Notes under the pieces: model-generated
The model's database searches: none
Told to the model about the DNA's origin: nothing
What the model saw: the letters and a program-made list of their open reading frames with translations, nothing else
Position numbers and translations under genes: made by a program
Shown here: positions 46,372-55,316 of the stretch, piece by piece
Numbering within the stretch: the stretch's first letter is position 1
Layout: each line of letters opens with the position of its first letter
Assembly (NCBI RefSeq): GCF_003719295.1
Contig: NZ_RFLW01000001.1
Span: 558,001-622,000 of the forward strand
From: Haliea alexandrii
GTDB taxonomy: Bacteria > Pseudomonadota > Gammaproteobacteria > Pseudomonadales > Halieaceae
Reading direction: 5' to 3'
Length of the DNA: 64,000 bases

Positions 46372-46743
46372 ATGGATTGGTATCTCGACATACTGAAGAA
46401 CAAGTACGCACAGTTCACGGGGCGCGCGCGGCGCAAGGAATACTGGTACTTCGTGCTGTTCAACCTGTTGGCGAGTATTGCGCTGGGCGTCATTGACGGC
46501 ATCACCGGCACCTACAGTGATGATGCCGGCCTTGGGCTTCTGGGGGGCATCTATGCGTTGGCGGTGTTCATTCCTTCAATCGCAGTGGCCATGCGTCGTT
46601 TGCACGATACCGGTCGCTCTGGGTGGTGGTTGCTGCTGGCCCTGATTCCCATTCTGGGATTCCTTGTGCTACTGGTATTCATGCTGCTGGACAGTGAGCC
46701 GGGTGACAACCAGTACGGTCCGAATCCGAAGGTGGGGGTGTAG
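46372..46743 (+). CDS. DUF805 inner-membrane protein
   Basis: A 123-residue protein with three to four membrane helices. It shows the DUF805 signature: an N-terminal amphipathic start (MDWYLDILKNKYAQFTGRAR), RRKEYWYF, AVAMRRLHDTGRSGWWLL and a C-terminal PGDNQYGPNP. AAGGGGAAGGG precedes the ATG. These proteins (YhaH/YhaI type) are widespread in bacteria with no assigned function. Confidence 0.92.
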   Translation: MDWYLDILKNKYAQFTGRARRKEYWYFVLFNLLASIALGVIDGITGTYSDDAGLGLLGGIYALAVFIPSIAVAMRRLHDTGRSGWWLLLALIPILGFLVLLVFMLLDSEPGDNQYGPNPKVGV

Positions 46744-46770
46744 GACACTCAAGGTGTGGTGGGAAGCGTA

Positions 46771-47613
46771 TTGATCACGCCCTTCAACGATCTGATATGC
46801 CCGCTGGACGGCTTGCCGCTCACTGTCAGCCACGCGAGCTGGCGCTGCCCCAGCGGGCACAGTTTCGATATCGCGCGGCGCGGCTACGTCAACCTGCTCG
46901 CCGTGCAGAACAAGCGCTCGCGCGACCCGGGTGACAGTCAGGCAATGGTCGCGGCGCGCTCGCGTTTCCTCAACGCGGGACATTATCAGCCGCTGGCTGC
47001 CGCGGTGGCACATCAGGTACTGGAATCCGCGTCCCCTGCCGCGCCTCTGAGCTGCATTGATGCCGGTTGCGGTGAGGGCTACTACCTGCGTGAGCTGGCC
47101 CGGGCAGCCGGTGGGGCGCGGCCGCTGACACTGGGTGGCGTGGATATTTCCAAGTGGGCCGTGCAGGAGGCAGCACGGCAGGACAAGCGCATGGCATGGA
47201 TGGTGGCCAGCAACGCCGGCCTGCCCGTCGCGACCAGCAGTGTGGACAGGCTGCTTTGTTTGTTCGGGTTTCCCGTTTATGCGGAATTTGCACGTGTGTT
47301 GAAGCCAGCAGGAGAACTCCTGCTGGCGGAGGCGGGGCCCGCGCATCTGAAGGCGCTACGAGAAATTATTTACCCCGCGCTGAAACGGAAGCCTTTTTCC
47401 CCTCGGGCTTGCCTTGACGGGTTCCGCTTGCAGGCAGAACAGGCTGTACAGTTCAGGGTGGAGCTTGAGGGTGCGCAGTCAATTGCAGACTTACTGGCCA
47501 TGACGCCACACATGCATCGTGCGCCTTCCGAGGGGCGCGCAGCGGCCCTGGCACTGAATTCTTTACAGGTGGTCGTGGATGTACGCTTAAAGCGTTTGGT
47601 CCGCGAAAACTAG
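46771..47613 (+). CDS. rlmA: 23S rRNA (guanine-N1)-methyltransferase RlmA-like
   Basis: A roughly 280-residue SAM-dependent methyltransferase expected to modify G745 (RlmA(I)) of 23S rRNA. The N-terminal zinc module reads CPLDG...CPSGHSFD, followed by the signature RRGYVNLLAVQNKRSRDPGD and the SAM motif IDAGCGEGYYLRELA. The second zinc cysteine (CPxC in E. coli) is Asp here. The start is uncertain: TTG 46771 (GGGAAG site) is favoured, with GTG 46756 or 46759 possible. It ends 34 bases from a convergent gene. Confidence 0.9.
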   Translation: MITPFNDLICPLDGLPLTVSHASWRCPSGHSFDIARRGYVNLLAVQNKRSRDPGDSQAMVAARSRFLNAGHYQPLAAAVAHQVLESASPAAPLSCIDAGCGEGYYLRELARAAGGARPLTLGGVDISKWAVQEAARQDKRMAWMVASNAGLPVATSSVDRLLCLFGFPVYAEFARVLKPAGELLLAEAGPAHLKALREIIYPALKRKPFSPRACLDGFRLQAEQAVQFRVELEGAQSIADLLAMTPHMHRAPSEGRAAALALNSLQVVVDVRLKRLVREN

Positions 47614-47646
47614 TTTCGGGCGCACTGCAGATCGCTGACGGCTCGC

Positions 47647-48513
47647 CTATCTGTCCAGAGTTGAGAGCTGCCCGCGCCGCGTTCGCAAGGCAAGGATTAG
47701 CAACAAGGCAGCAAGCAGTGCGAGCATTGCCGCCGACATCATCGGCACGGCTACGGGGCTGGCGCCCTCGCCTCTGAAGGTAGCGACGTTGCGCAGGATC
47801 TGCAGCAACTGCGGTGTTGCGTCGACGTCGTCTTCATGGCCGAGGTCAGAGTTCAGGTGAATGCTGACGCCCTGGCCGATGTTCAGGTAGGCCAGTGCAT
47901 AAGCGGTGAGGCAATCCCCCGTGGGGTCGTCGTCCATGCTGCGCGAAATCACGGTGATTGCGCCTGGTTTCAGATCGGTGCAACTGCCGCCGTCAGCGTC
48001 TTCAGCAGCGTCCCAGGTTGTCGGCAACCCGGCTGCGAGCGGGTGGTCACCTTGTAATACAGTGTATGTGCCGGAATAGTTGTAATCGACGTAGCTGGTG
48101 TAGTCTGCAGGCAGGATAGGGTCCAAACCCAACTTGATGTCATCGTCCATGTCGTAGATCACCCATTCGGTGCTCGCGAATGTGCCACCACTGCGGATAA
48201 ATTCTTCGAGTGCCGCGTAGGCGGGGCTGTTTTCGTCATCCCCCAGTTCGTAACCATATTCATAGCCATTCAGCAGGATCACGACATCAAACGCACTGAG
48301 ATTCGGATTGTCGCCTTCCCAGTCATAGTAGGACAGTGACGTCACAGTATGGCCCGCACTCGTCAAGTCATCCTCGACCTCTGTTCCGTAATCGTCATCG
48401 AGTATGAGGATGTCGGCAGCTTGCGCGTAATTAATGGTGAGCGGGGCAATCAGAACCAATATAAGCAGTAGTGGACGTTGTATTCCAAACTTCACAGCGC
48501 AAGTTTCCTTCAT
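47647..48513 (-). CDS. Asp-rich secreted protein with C-terminal sorting-like helix
   Basis: A 288-residue acidic exported protein not assigned to a characterised family. A signal peptide (to about AQA, residue 32) precedes ILILDDDYGTEVEDDLTSAG, an Asp-rich start resembling Trx/GATase-like glutamine-amidotransferase folds (FDVVILLNGYEYGYEL; EFIRSGGTFASTEW). The end is SPVAVPMMSAAMLALLAALLL followed by RTRRG, which recalls IPTL/PEP-CTERM surface-sorting tails (proline motif, hydrophobic helix, arginine cluster). Only a cysteine pair is seen (SC..DC). Function unknown. Confidence 0.7.
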   Translation of the reverse strand: MKETCAVKFGIQRPLLLILVLIAPLTINYAQAADILILDDDYGTEVEDDLTSAGHTVTSLSYYDWEGDNPNLSAFDVVILLNGYEYGYELGDDENSPAYAALEEFIRSGGTFASTEWVIYDMDDDIKLGLDPILPADYTSYVDYNYSGTYTVLQGDHPLAAGLPTTWDAAEDADGGSCTDLKPGAITVISRSMDDDPTGDCLTAYALAYLNIGQGVSIHLNSDLGHEDDVDATPQLLQILRNVATFRGEGASPVAVPMMSAAMLALLAALLLILALRTRRGQLSTLDR

Positions 48514-48695
48514 CTTTTGCAGTGAGAATACAGGGCCGCAGGAGTGACGACAAGCGAGACAGCCGACTGAGACAACGCGTTGGGCGGTTACGCTGCTGCC
48601 CCCGGGGGGTGGCAGCGCCGGTCGGTTGGCATAGAATACGGACCTTGAGCATCGCCTCTCGCGATGCGCCTGTTCTCCGGCAAGCGAGTGTTCAC

Positions 48696-49094
48696 ATGAC
48701 TGATGTAATTACCGTCCCCGTCTCCTTCGGTGAAGTGCTGGACAAGATCACGATTCTGGAAATCAAGTCCGAGCGCATCAGCGATCCCGCCAAGAACGCC
48801 AACGTCGTCACCGAGCTGGAAGCCCTGAATGGTATCTGGTCGGCCGCTGTGGCGGATGAGTCGCATATTGCTGAACTGCGGGCACAACTGAAGGCGGTCA
48901 ACGAATCGCTCTGGGTGATTGAGGACGATATCCGTGATTGTGAGCGTGCACAGGAATTTGGTGCCACGTTCATCGAGCTGGCGCGCTCGGTTTACTTTAC
49001 CAACGACAAACGTGCAGCTCTGAAAAAGTCGATCAACCTGGCACTGGGTTCACGCTTTGTGGAAGAGAAGTCCTATCAGGATTATACGCAGTAG
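48696..49094 (+). CDS. DUF6165 family protein
   Basis: A 132-residue soluble, mostly alpha-helical protein opening VITVPVSFGEVLDKITILEIK, which fits the DUF6165 family. Such genes recur in LPS core loci. It begins the LPS island here and ends 68 bases from the convergent GT9 gene. No catalytic motif is visible and the role is unknown; it may be a structural partner of glycosyltransferases. Confidence 0.78.
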   Translation: MTDVITVPVSFGEVLDKITILEIKSERISDPAKNANVVTELEALNGIWSAAVADESHIAELRAQLKAVNESLWVIEDDIRDCERAQEFGATFIELARSVYFTNDKRAALKKSINLALGSRFVEEKSYQDYTQ

Positions 49095-49162
49095 CGCGGG
49101 CAATCGAGTGGTAGGTGCGTAGCTGCCAGCGGTGCTCTGGCGCGCAACCTGATAGCCAACCG

Positions 49163-50218
49163 CTAGACCGCTGGCGCGGAATGGGCCTGCACCCATTGGT
49201 CCAGTTTCGCCGTCGCATCCGCGACAGTCACCAGTTCCATCGCCCCGGCCACCTCCACTTTGCTGCCCCAGCGGGCCTCATCAACATCGCTGCTGCGGAA
49301 TTGCCGCAGTGCCTGGGGGTAGCGGTTTACACACCAGTGCAGGGAGTTGTAGGGACCTGAGCGCAGGGGGTTGCTGGCGGCGAACAGGCCCAGCACGTCG
49401 GTCCCCATGCTACTGGCAATATGTGCGGGACCAGTATCGGGCGCCACCAGCAGGTCGGCCTCCGCCAGCAGGGCCGTGAGCTGTTTCAGTGTGTCCTGGC
49501 CACAGATGTTGTGTGCGGTGTTGCGCATGGCGGCGGTAATGGCGGCACAGGTTTCGCGCTCGAAGGGTGCGGGGCTGCCCACCAGAATGACGTGCATGCC
49601 GTGCGTGTCCATGGCGTGATCGGCGAGTGCGGCGTAGTGTGCCACCGGCCAGTTGCGCAGAGGGTGGCTGGAGCAGGGGCTGATGACCAGGTTGCGCCGG
49701 TCCTGTGCCAGGTGCTGCCGGGCAAATGCGCGGTCTTGTTCGCTCAGCGGAATCTCCCAGCGCGGCGCCGCCGGCTGCAGGCCCAGGGGTTGCAGAAAAC
49801 TCGCCAGGCAGTCGCGCACGTGTTGGCTGCGCGCGGGTGGGATACGCCGGTTAATGCACAGTCCGTGGCCATCCTTGCTGCGTGCGCGGTCGTAGCCAAC
49901 CCGCAGGCGGGCTTTCACCAGCAGGGAGGCGAGATTGGCGCGCGCTGCCACCTGCATGTGCAGCAGCGCATCAAAGCGCCGACCGCGCAGGCTGCGCCAG
50001 AGCTCGCGGTAACCGCGCCAGCCGGCGCGCTTGTCGAACACGATGAACTCCACGCCGGGCAGGTCGCCGAGCAAACGCGCCTCGAGTTTGCCGATGATCC
50101 AGGTCAGGCGCACGCCCGGCAGCTGTTGTTGCAGGCTCAACACAACGGGCACTACGTGGGTGACGTCGCCCAGCGCCGACAGGCGCAGCAGACAAATGGA
50201 TTGTGGTGTTGGCGACAT
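49163..50218 (-). CDS. Glycosyltransferase family 9 (heptosyltransferase-like)
   Basis: A 351-residue GT-B enzyme of family 9. It opens ICLLRLSALGDVTHVVPV, with LVISPCSSHPLRNWPVAHYA at mid-chain and the nucleotide-sugar block VAPDTGPAHIASSMGTDVLGLFA (split about 270-292). These are WaaC/WaaF/WaaQ features for adding ADP-heptose or a related sugar to Kdo or heptose in the LPS core. ATG 50218 is preferred; ATG 50257 is also in frame. It is divergent from the kinase gene. Confidence 0.92.
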   Translation of the reverse strand: MSPTPQSICLLRLSALGDVTHVVPVVLSLQQQLPGVRLTWIIGKLEARLLGDLPGVEFIVFDKRAGWRGYRELWRSLRGRRFDALLHMQVAARANLASLLVKARLRVGYDRARSKDGHGLCINRRIPPARSQHVRDCLASFLQPLGLQPAAPRWEIPLSEQDRAFARQHLAQDRRNLVISPCSSHPLRNWPVAHYAALADHAMDTHGMHVILVGSPAPFERETCAAITAAMRNTAHNICGQDTLKQLTALLAEADLLVAPDTGPAHIASSMGTDVLGLFAASNPLRSGPYNSLHWCVNRYPQALRQFRSSDVDEARWGSKVEVAGAMELVTVADATAKLDQWVQAHSAPAV

Positions 50219-50349
50219 GGCGGAGTCCAGACGCAGTAGAGCTCTGTGCGTCATCATTGCTACACTGCGCGCATTCTATCCGAGTCGCCCGCTGCGGTCT
50301 GCACCACTGCCGTTGGCTACGGTGGCGGGTACCGAGGACGTTGACGGCC

Positions 50350-51066
50350 GTGAGCGGCGTGACAGAGCACATTGTTTCCGGAGATGGGTCCCTGCTGCTG
50401 TGCAATCCGGCGATCGACGGTGTACACGCGGCCTGGCTGGACCCGCAGTTCTGGGGTGAGCGCGCACGTCCGGTAGTGGTCGGTGGGCGTGGTGGTGCCA
50501 GTTTTGTGGATGCCGATATGGGTGAACTGGTGCTACGGCAGTATCTGCGTGGCGGCTTCATGGCGCGTATAGCGCACCGCAGCTACGTATTTACCGGTTT
50601 CCGTCGCTGTCGCTCGCTGCGGGAATTCCGTTTGCTGCAGCGCCTGCGGGAGCTTGGCTTGCCGGTGCCCGAACCGGTGGCAGCGCTGGCGGAACGCAGC
50701 GGCCTGTTCACCTGCCGCGCGGCCATTCTGCTGCGGCGCATCCCCGAGGCAGTGCCGTTACCGGCATCTCCGGCACTGCAGGAGCCGCAACTCTGGCAGC
50801 GCGTGGGTGCGCAGCTGGCGGCGTTTCACGCGGCGGGCCTGGACCATGTGGACCTGAACTGTGACAACGTGCTGCACACGCCAGAGGGCATCTGGCTGAT
50901 TGATTTCGACCGCTGCCGCCTGCGCCCCCCGGCACGCCGCTGGCAGCAGGCCAATCTCGACCGTTTGCAGCGCTCGGTTGTGAAGCGCTGTGTGCAGTTG
51001 TCAGAGCGGCAGCGCGAGTCACTCTGGGCAGACCTCTTGCGCGGGTATCAGGCGGCCTGCGAGTGA
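50350..51066 (+). CDS. kdkA: Kdo kinase (KdkA/WaaP-like)
   Basis: A 238-residue kinase-fold protein that likely phosphorylates Kdo on the inner core, as KdkA does in Haemophilus. The catalytic loop is HVDLNCDNVL and the Mg-binding motif is LIDFDRCRLR, with VDADMGELVLRQYLRGG upstream. A GTG at 50350 is taken as start; TTG 50341 lies only 3 bases after GAGG. It leads into the epimerase gene 22 bases later. The assignment rests on motifs and the neighbouring Kdo transferase. Confidence 0.88.
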   Translation: MSGVTEHIVSGDGSLLLCNPAIDGVHAAWLDPQFWGERARPVVVGGRGGASFVDADMGELVLRQYLRGGFMARIAHRSYVFTGFRRCRSLREFRLLQRLRELGLPVPEPVAALAERSGLFTCRAAILLRRIPEAVPLPASPALQEPQLWQRVGAQLAAFHAAGLDHVDLNCDNVLHTPEGIWLIDFDRCRLRPPARRWQQANLDRLQRSVVKRCVQLSERQRESLWADLLRGYQAACE

Positions 51067-51088
51067 TGAAAAGGCGTCAGGAGAGACG

Positions 51089-52111
51089 ATGAAAGTATTG
51101 GTGACCGGCGCCGCCGGGTTCATTGGGTGTGAAACGGCACTGCAGTTGTTGGCACAGGGCCACGAAGTGGCCGGCATCGACAATCTCAATGATTACTACG
51201 ATGTCACGCTGAAACAGGCCCGTCTCGCGCGCTTGCGCAGTCAGCCCGGTTTCAGTGAAGCGCTGTTTTGTCTTTCGGATGCGACCCGCCTCCGGGAGTG
51301 GTTCAGCCACTTTCGCCCGGATGCCGTGATTCACTTGGCGGCACAGGCCGGGGTGCGCTATTCGTTGTCACACCCACAGGCCTACCTGACCTCCAATCTG
51401 GTGGCCTTTGGCAACATGCTGGAATGTTGCCGGCACTTTCCGGTAGAGCACCTGGTTTACGCCAGCAGCAGCTCGGTGTATGGCAGCAATACCCGCCAGC
51501 CCTTCAGCGTCAGCCACAGCGTGGATCATCCGGTGTCGCTCTATGCCGCAACCAAGAAAGCCAATGAGTTGATGGCCCACTCTTACAGCCACCTCTACCA
51601 GCTGCCGACAACCGGTTTGCGTTTCTTTACCGTCTACGGGCCCTGGGGCAGACCAGATATGGCCCCGATGATTTTTTGCCGCAAGATTCTGGCGGGGGAG
51701 CCACTGGACGTGTTCAACCACGGACAGCACCGCCGTGACTTTACCTTTATCGACGACATCGTCGACGGAATTCTCGGCGTGCTGGCAAAGCCCCCGGAGC
51801 CGAATCCGGCGTGGGATGCCATGGCGGCTGATCCTGCAACCTCCAGCGCACCCTACCGTATCTTCAATATCGGCTGTGAGAGTCCGGTGCACCTACTGGA
51901 GTTTATCGAGCTGCTTGAGCAGCGTCTGGGGCGCAGCGCAGAGAAGAACATGCTGCCGATGCAGCCGGGGGATGTGGCGGAGACGTATGCCGATGTCAGT
52001 GCCCTGCGTGAGCTTACCGGCTACGCCCCGCGTACCGGCGTCGCCGAAGGCGTAGCGCGGTTTGTCGACTGGTATCTGGAGTATTACGGGGCTGCAGCCA
52101 GCCGCTCCTGA
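51089..52111 (+). CDS. UDP-glucuronate 4-epimerase-like NAD-dependent epimerase
   Basis: A 340-residue extended SDR. The NAD motif is GAAGFIG, with DNLNDYYDVTLKQARL, HLAAQAGVRYS, SSSSVYG and catalytic YAATKKA (Tyr/Lys). The DYYDVTLKQARL and HLAAQAGVR blocks fit the UDP-glucuronate 4-epimerase/Cap1J group, which makes UDP-galacturonate from UDP-glucuronate. CAGGAGAG lies before the ATG. Its last 28 bases overlap the convergent GT4 gene. Confidence 0.92.
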   Translation: MKVLVTGAAGFIGCETALQLLAQGHEVAGIDNLNDYYDVTLKQARLARLRSQPGFSEALFCLSDATRLREWFSHFRPDAVIHLAAQAGVRYSLSHPQAYLTSNLVAFGNMLECCRHFPVEHLVYASSSSVYGSNTRQPFSVSHSVDHPVSLYAATKKANELMAHSYSHLYQLPTTGLRFFTVYGPWGRPDMAPMIFCRKILAGEPLDVFNHGQHRRDFTFIDDIVDGILGVLAKPPEPNPAWDAMAADPATSSAPYRIFNIGCESPVHLLEFIELLEQRLGRSAEKNMLPMQPGDVAETYADVSALRELTGYAPRTGVAEGVARFVDWYLEYYGAAASRS

Positions 52112-53175
52112 TACCAGGCATAGGTATTTACCGCCGTCTGCTCGGCGTTGAATTCGCGCTCGATACGCCGGCGCGCGTTGTCAGCGCGCTGCGCCGCCGC
52201 CGCGGAATCCTCCAGCGCGTTGCGCATAGCGGTTGCCAGTGCAGGGGCGTTGCGCTGCGGCACCAGCAAACCGGTTTCTCCGTCTGCCACCAGCTCCCGG
52301 GTGCCACCGGCATCGGTGGCGACGACGGGCGTTCCCACGGCCATGGCTTCAATGACGACCCGCGGCAGGCCCTCACCGCTTTCCGAGGCCGATACCAGCA
52401 GGTCGGCGGCGCTGAGGATCCGGGTGACGTCATTGCGGTAGCCGGTGAAATGTATGCGCTCGGGGTGCTGGCAGCGTGCGGCCCGCTCGCGAACCGCGGC
52501 ATTGCTGTCTACGGAGCCAATCAGCAACAGATGGCTGTGCAGCGCGGATGGCAGGGCGTCAAACGCCTCCAGCAGCGTGAGTGCCCCTTTCTTGGCGCTG
52601 TTGCGGCTGATGCAGCACAGTGTTTTCGCCCCCGGCGGTATGCCCAGGTCAGCCAGCATCGCCGGCTCCACGTTGTACCAGGCAAGCTCGTGCCCCTTGT
52701 GGATTGCCTTGAGTTTCTCGGGTGGCAGTCGCAGCCAGAGGAAGCGCACGTCAAGCAGTGCGTCGCGAATGGCGTGAGCAACACACATGATGCCGTCAAG
52801 GCGCGGGTTGAGGAAGGTCATCCAGGCTTCCGGCTTGCCATATCCGACACCGGTTGTGACGCCGCGATAGGCGAGCAGGCGCGCACGATGGCGACGCGCA
52901 GCGCGCAGCATGCAGGTCACGGCGCGCGAGTTGAACGCCTGCACGATATCGTAGTCGCCCTGGTAGACCGTCTCGCGGATCAGCGCGGTTGCCGCGCGGT
53001 CGAATCGGCCGCTGATTTTGAGGGGAATCACCTCCAGCCCCGCCTCGAGGAGCAGGCCGTGGTAGCGCCCCGCCGGGTTACTCATGACCGCGAACTGCTC
53101 CATGCGCTGGGCGAGGCGAATGAACAACTCCGTCTCCGGGCGATCGGCACAATCGGTAATGCAAAGTGCTTTCAT
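52084..53175 (-). CDS. Glycosyltransferase family 4-like protein
   Basis: A 363-residue GT-B enzyme of the GT4/GT1 group. The donor-binding block is SASESGEGLPRVVIEAMAVG with TPVVATDAGGTRELV, and CISRNSAKKGALTLLEAF marks the start of the C-domain. It probably adds a sugar to the LPS core or O-chain. It overlaps the epimerase gene by 28 bases in convergent orientation and is divergent from the WaaL-like fusion. Confidence 0.92.
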   Translation of the reverse strand: MKALCITDCADRPETELFIRLAQRMEQFAVMSNPAGRYHGLLLEAGLEVIPLKISGRFDRAATALIRETVYQGDYDIVQAFNSRAVTCMLRAARRHRARLLAYRGVTTGVGYGKPEAWMTFLNPRLDGIMCVAHAIRDALLDVRFLWLRLPPEKLKAIHKGHELAWYNVEPAMLADLGIPPGAKTLCCISRNSAKKGALTLLEAFDALPSALHSHLLLIGSVDSNAAVRERAARCQHPERIHFTGYRNDVTRILSAADLLVSASESGEGLPRVVIEAMAVGTPVVATDAGGTRELVADGETGLLVPQRNAPALATAMRNALEDSAAAAQRADNARRRIEREFNAEQTAVNTYAWYQERLAAAP

Positions 53176-53300
53176 GGGCCGGGTCCTGTGTCGACGTTGG
53201 AATCCGCGGGAGCACCTGCGCTATAGTAATGGCGCGGTTGGCGGCCCCGGTGGGTCGGCGTTTACCACAATGGCCACGCAGATCGACGAGAGTATACACA

Positions 53301-55316
53301 ATGATTTCATCGGCACGAGGCCAACAGCTGCTGGCGGGCCTGGCGGTCGCCGGGTTTGCCGGGTCCCTGCTCTACTCCAGCCTGTTGTCCGCCGCCGTTT
53401 TTCTGCTCGCACTGGCCGCTGCACTGCCCGCGCTGCGCCGGCGGCTCCACGCCAGCGGGTGGGAGCGCCCGCGGGAACTGCGCCTGCTGCATTTCGCCTG
53501 CTGGTTTCCCGTAGCGGTTTTTCTGTGCTTCTGGCTCGCCAGCGGGTTTGATTACCGCGCGTTGAAGGAACTCGACGGGCCGGCCCGCCTGTTGCTGTTC
53601 TGGCCCCTGGTGCTGGCGCTGTGCTGGTCGACTCTGGGGGCCCGTCACCTGTTTGCAGGTTTTGCGCTGATGGCCCTGGGTGCGGCTGTGCATGCCGCGG
53701 CGAGCATGTGGCTCGGAGGGCCACCTTCGCCGGGTGAGCCGTTGCGGGCGGGTCTCTGGTTGAACCCCATTACGCTCGGCAACCTGTCGCTGTTCGCCGC
53801 CGCCGTGTTGTTGTCCGCCGCACTGTACTGGCAGCGTTTGCAGCAGCCACGCTATACCGGTCTGGCGCTCGCCTTGGCGGCAGCCGCACTGGTTGCCGCG
53901 CTGCTCACCCAAACCCGCAGCAACCTGCTGGCACTGCCCCTGTTGCTGGCCGTGTTACTGCCGTTGATGGGCTCGCGTCAGCGCGTGCTTGCCGTACTCG
54001 CGGGGCTGGTCTTCCTGGCGCTGACCGTCGCCGGCAATGACCGCTTTCTGGAAACCGTTGCCAGCCTGCAGGCGGGCGACTTCGATGTGCAGACCGCCTC
54101 GCGGCTGGCTATCTGGCAGATTGCCTGGGGTGAGTTTGTCGGCCACCCGTGGCTCGGTGGAGGGCTCAATGCTTACCACGATGCGGTACAGGCGGCGGCT
54201 GTGGCGGGCACGTTGCCGCAACCCGATTTCGTGCTGGACTGCTGCACCAGTCATGCGCACAACGATCTGCTGCAAAGTCTTGCCACCCGCGGCCTGCTCG
54301 GGGGATTGAGCTGGTTGCTGTTGCTGGTGATACCGGCAACGGTATTTGCACGCCACCTCCGCGCATCGGAGCCGGCGGTCGCCTTTGTCGCCTCGGTGGG
54401 TGTGTTGCTGCCAGTTGGCTACGCGGCGTTTGGTCTGACCGAGGCGGTGTTTTCCCGCAGCCTGTTTATCACGTTCTATCTGCTGACGCTGGCTGCCTGT
54501 GGTGCGGCGCTGGTGACCGAGCTGCGCCGTGCCTGCCAGCGGCAGCGCAGCGTGCGTGTGTCGGTGATCGTTATCACCAAGAATGAGGAAGAACATATCG
54601 GCGCCTGCCTTGCATCGGTGGCGGGTGTGGCAGATGAGATTATCGTGGTTGATAGTGGCAGCGACGACGCCACCGTGGCGATTGCGCGTGAGCATACAAG
54701 CCACGTTATTGAGACCGACTGGCCCGGCTTCGGCATACAGAAACAACGTGCGCTGGAGCGTGCCAGCGGCGACTGGGTGTTGTCGATTGATGCTGACGAG
54801 CGTCTGACCCCCGGGCTGGTGGCCGAAATCAATCATGTGCTGGCGGCGCCAGCTGCTGATGCCTACTGCCTGCCCTGGGCGGTGACCATCTACGGTACCC
54901 GGCTGGATTTTGGCCGCAGTGGTCGCGCGCCGCTGCGGCTGTTCCGGCGCGCCGGGGTACGCTTTTCCGACGCCCTGGTGCACGAGAAGATCCTGCTGCC
55001 GGAGGGTCGCCGTGTGCGCACCCTGCGTGGACGGCTGTTGCACTTTACACACCGGGATTTCGGCCACGCCCTGCAGAAGGGTGCGCAGTACGCCTGGCTA
55101 GGTGCGCAGGAGAAACACCGTCAGGGCAAGCGCGTGCGCTCGCTGCTGTACCCATCGGCTCGGGGGGTGCTGACCTTTGTCCACGTGTATCTGTTGCGGC
55201 TGGGCGTTCTCGATGGGCAGGTGGGCTTTCTGTCTGCGGTGCTCTACGCCCAGGTGAGCTTTAACAAATATGCCGGTCTCTGGACGCGGGATCGCCCGCG
55301 CTACGGCGCTGACTGA
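53301..55316 (+). CDS. Fusion: O-antigen ligase (WaaL-like) + GT2 (WaaE-like)
   Basis: A 671-residue two-domain protein with one uninterrupted frame. Residues about 1-410 are an O-antigen ligase/polymerase-type membrane domain with about ten helices, a TRSNLLALPLLLAV segment and a periplasmic loop with SRLAIWQ and SHAHNDLLQ (conserved His). Residues 419-671 are a cytoplasmic GT2 like WaaE/LPS core glucosyltransferase (SVIVITKNEEEHIGACL; DSGSDD; SIDADERL; VTIYGTRLDFGRS). It should join polymer to the lipid A core and add a core sugar. Start ATG 53301. Confidence 0.9.
   Translation: MISSARGQQLLAGLAVAGFAGSLLYSSLLSAAVFLLALAAALPALRRRLHASGWERPRELRLLHFACWFPVAVFLCFWLASGFDYRALKELDGPARLLLFWPLVLALCWSTLGARHLFAGFALMALGAAVHAAASMWLGGPPSPGEPLRAGLWLNPITLGNLSLFAAAVLLSAALYWQRLQQPRYTGLALALAAAALVAALLTQTRSNLLALPLLLAVLLPLMGSRQRVLAVLAGLVFLALTVAGNDRFLETVASLQAGDFDVQTASRLAIWQIAWGEFVGHPWLGGGLNAYHDAVQAAAVAGTLPQPDFVLDCCTSHAHNDLLQSLATRGLLGGLSWLLLLVIPATVFARHLRASEPAVAFVASVGVLLPVGYAAFGLTEAVFSRSLFITFYLLTLAACGAALVTELRRACQRQRSVRVSVIVITKNEEEHIGACLASVAGVADEIIVVDSGSDDATVAIAREHTSHVIETDWPGFGIQKQRALERASGDWVLSIDADERLTPGLVAEINHVLAAPAADAYCLPWAVTIYGTRLDFGRSGRAPLRLFRRAGVRFSDALVHEKILLPEGRRVRTLRGRLLHFTHRDFGHALQKGAQYAWLGAQEKHRQGKRVRSLLYPSARGVLTFVHVYLLRLGVLDGQVGFLSAVLYAQVSFNKYAGLWTRDRPRYGAD

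Noticed and set aside
49126-49174. CCAGCGGT/ACCGCTGG inverted repeat near the GT9 gene end
   Set aside because: The arms are only 8 bases and 33 bases apart, with no T-run, so a terminator is not supported.
53955-55067. A 370-codon minus-strand frame opposite the WaaL/GT2 fusion
   Set aside because: Shadow frame without motifs; the opposite strand has a clear two-domain protein.
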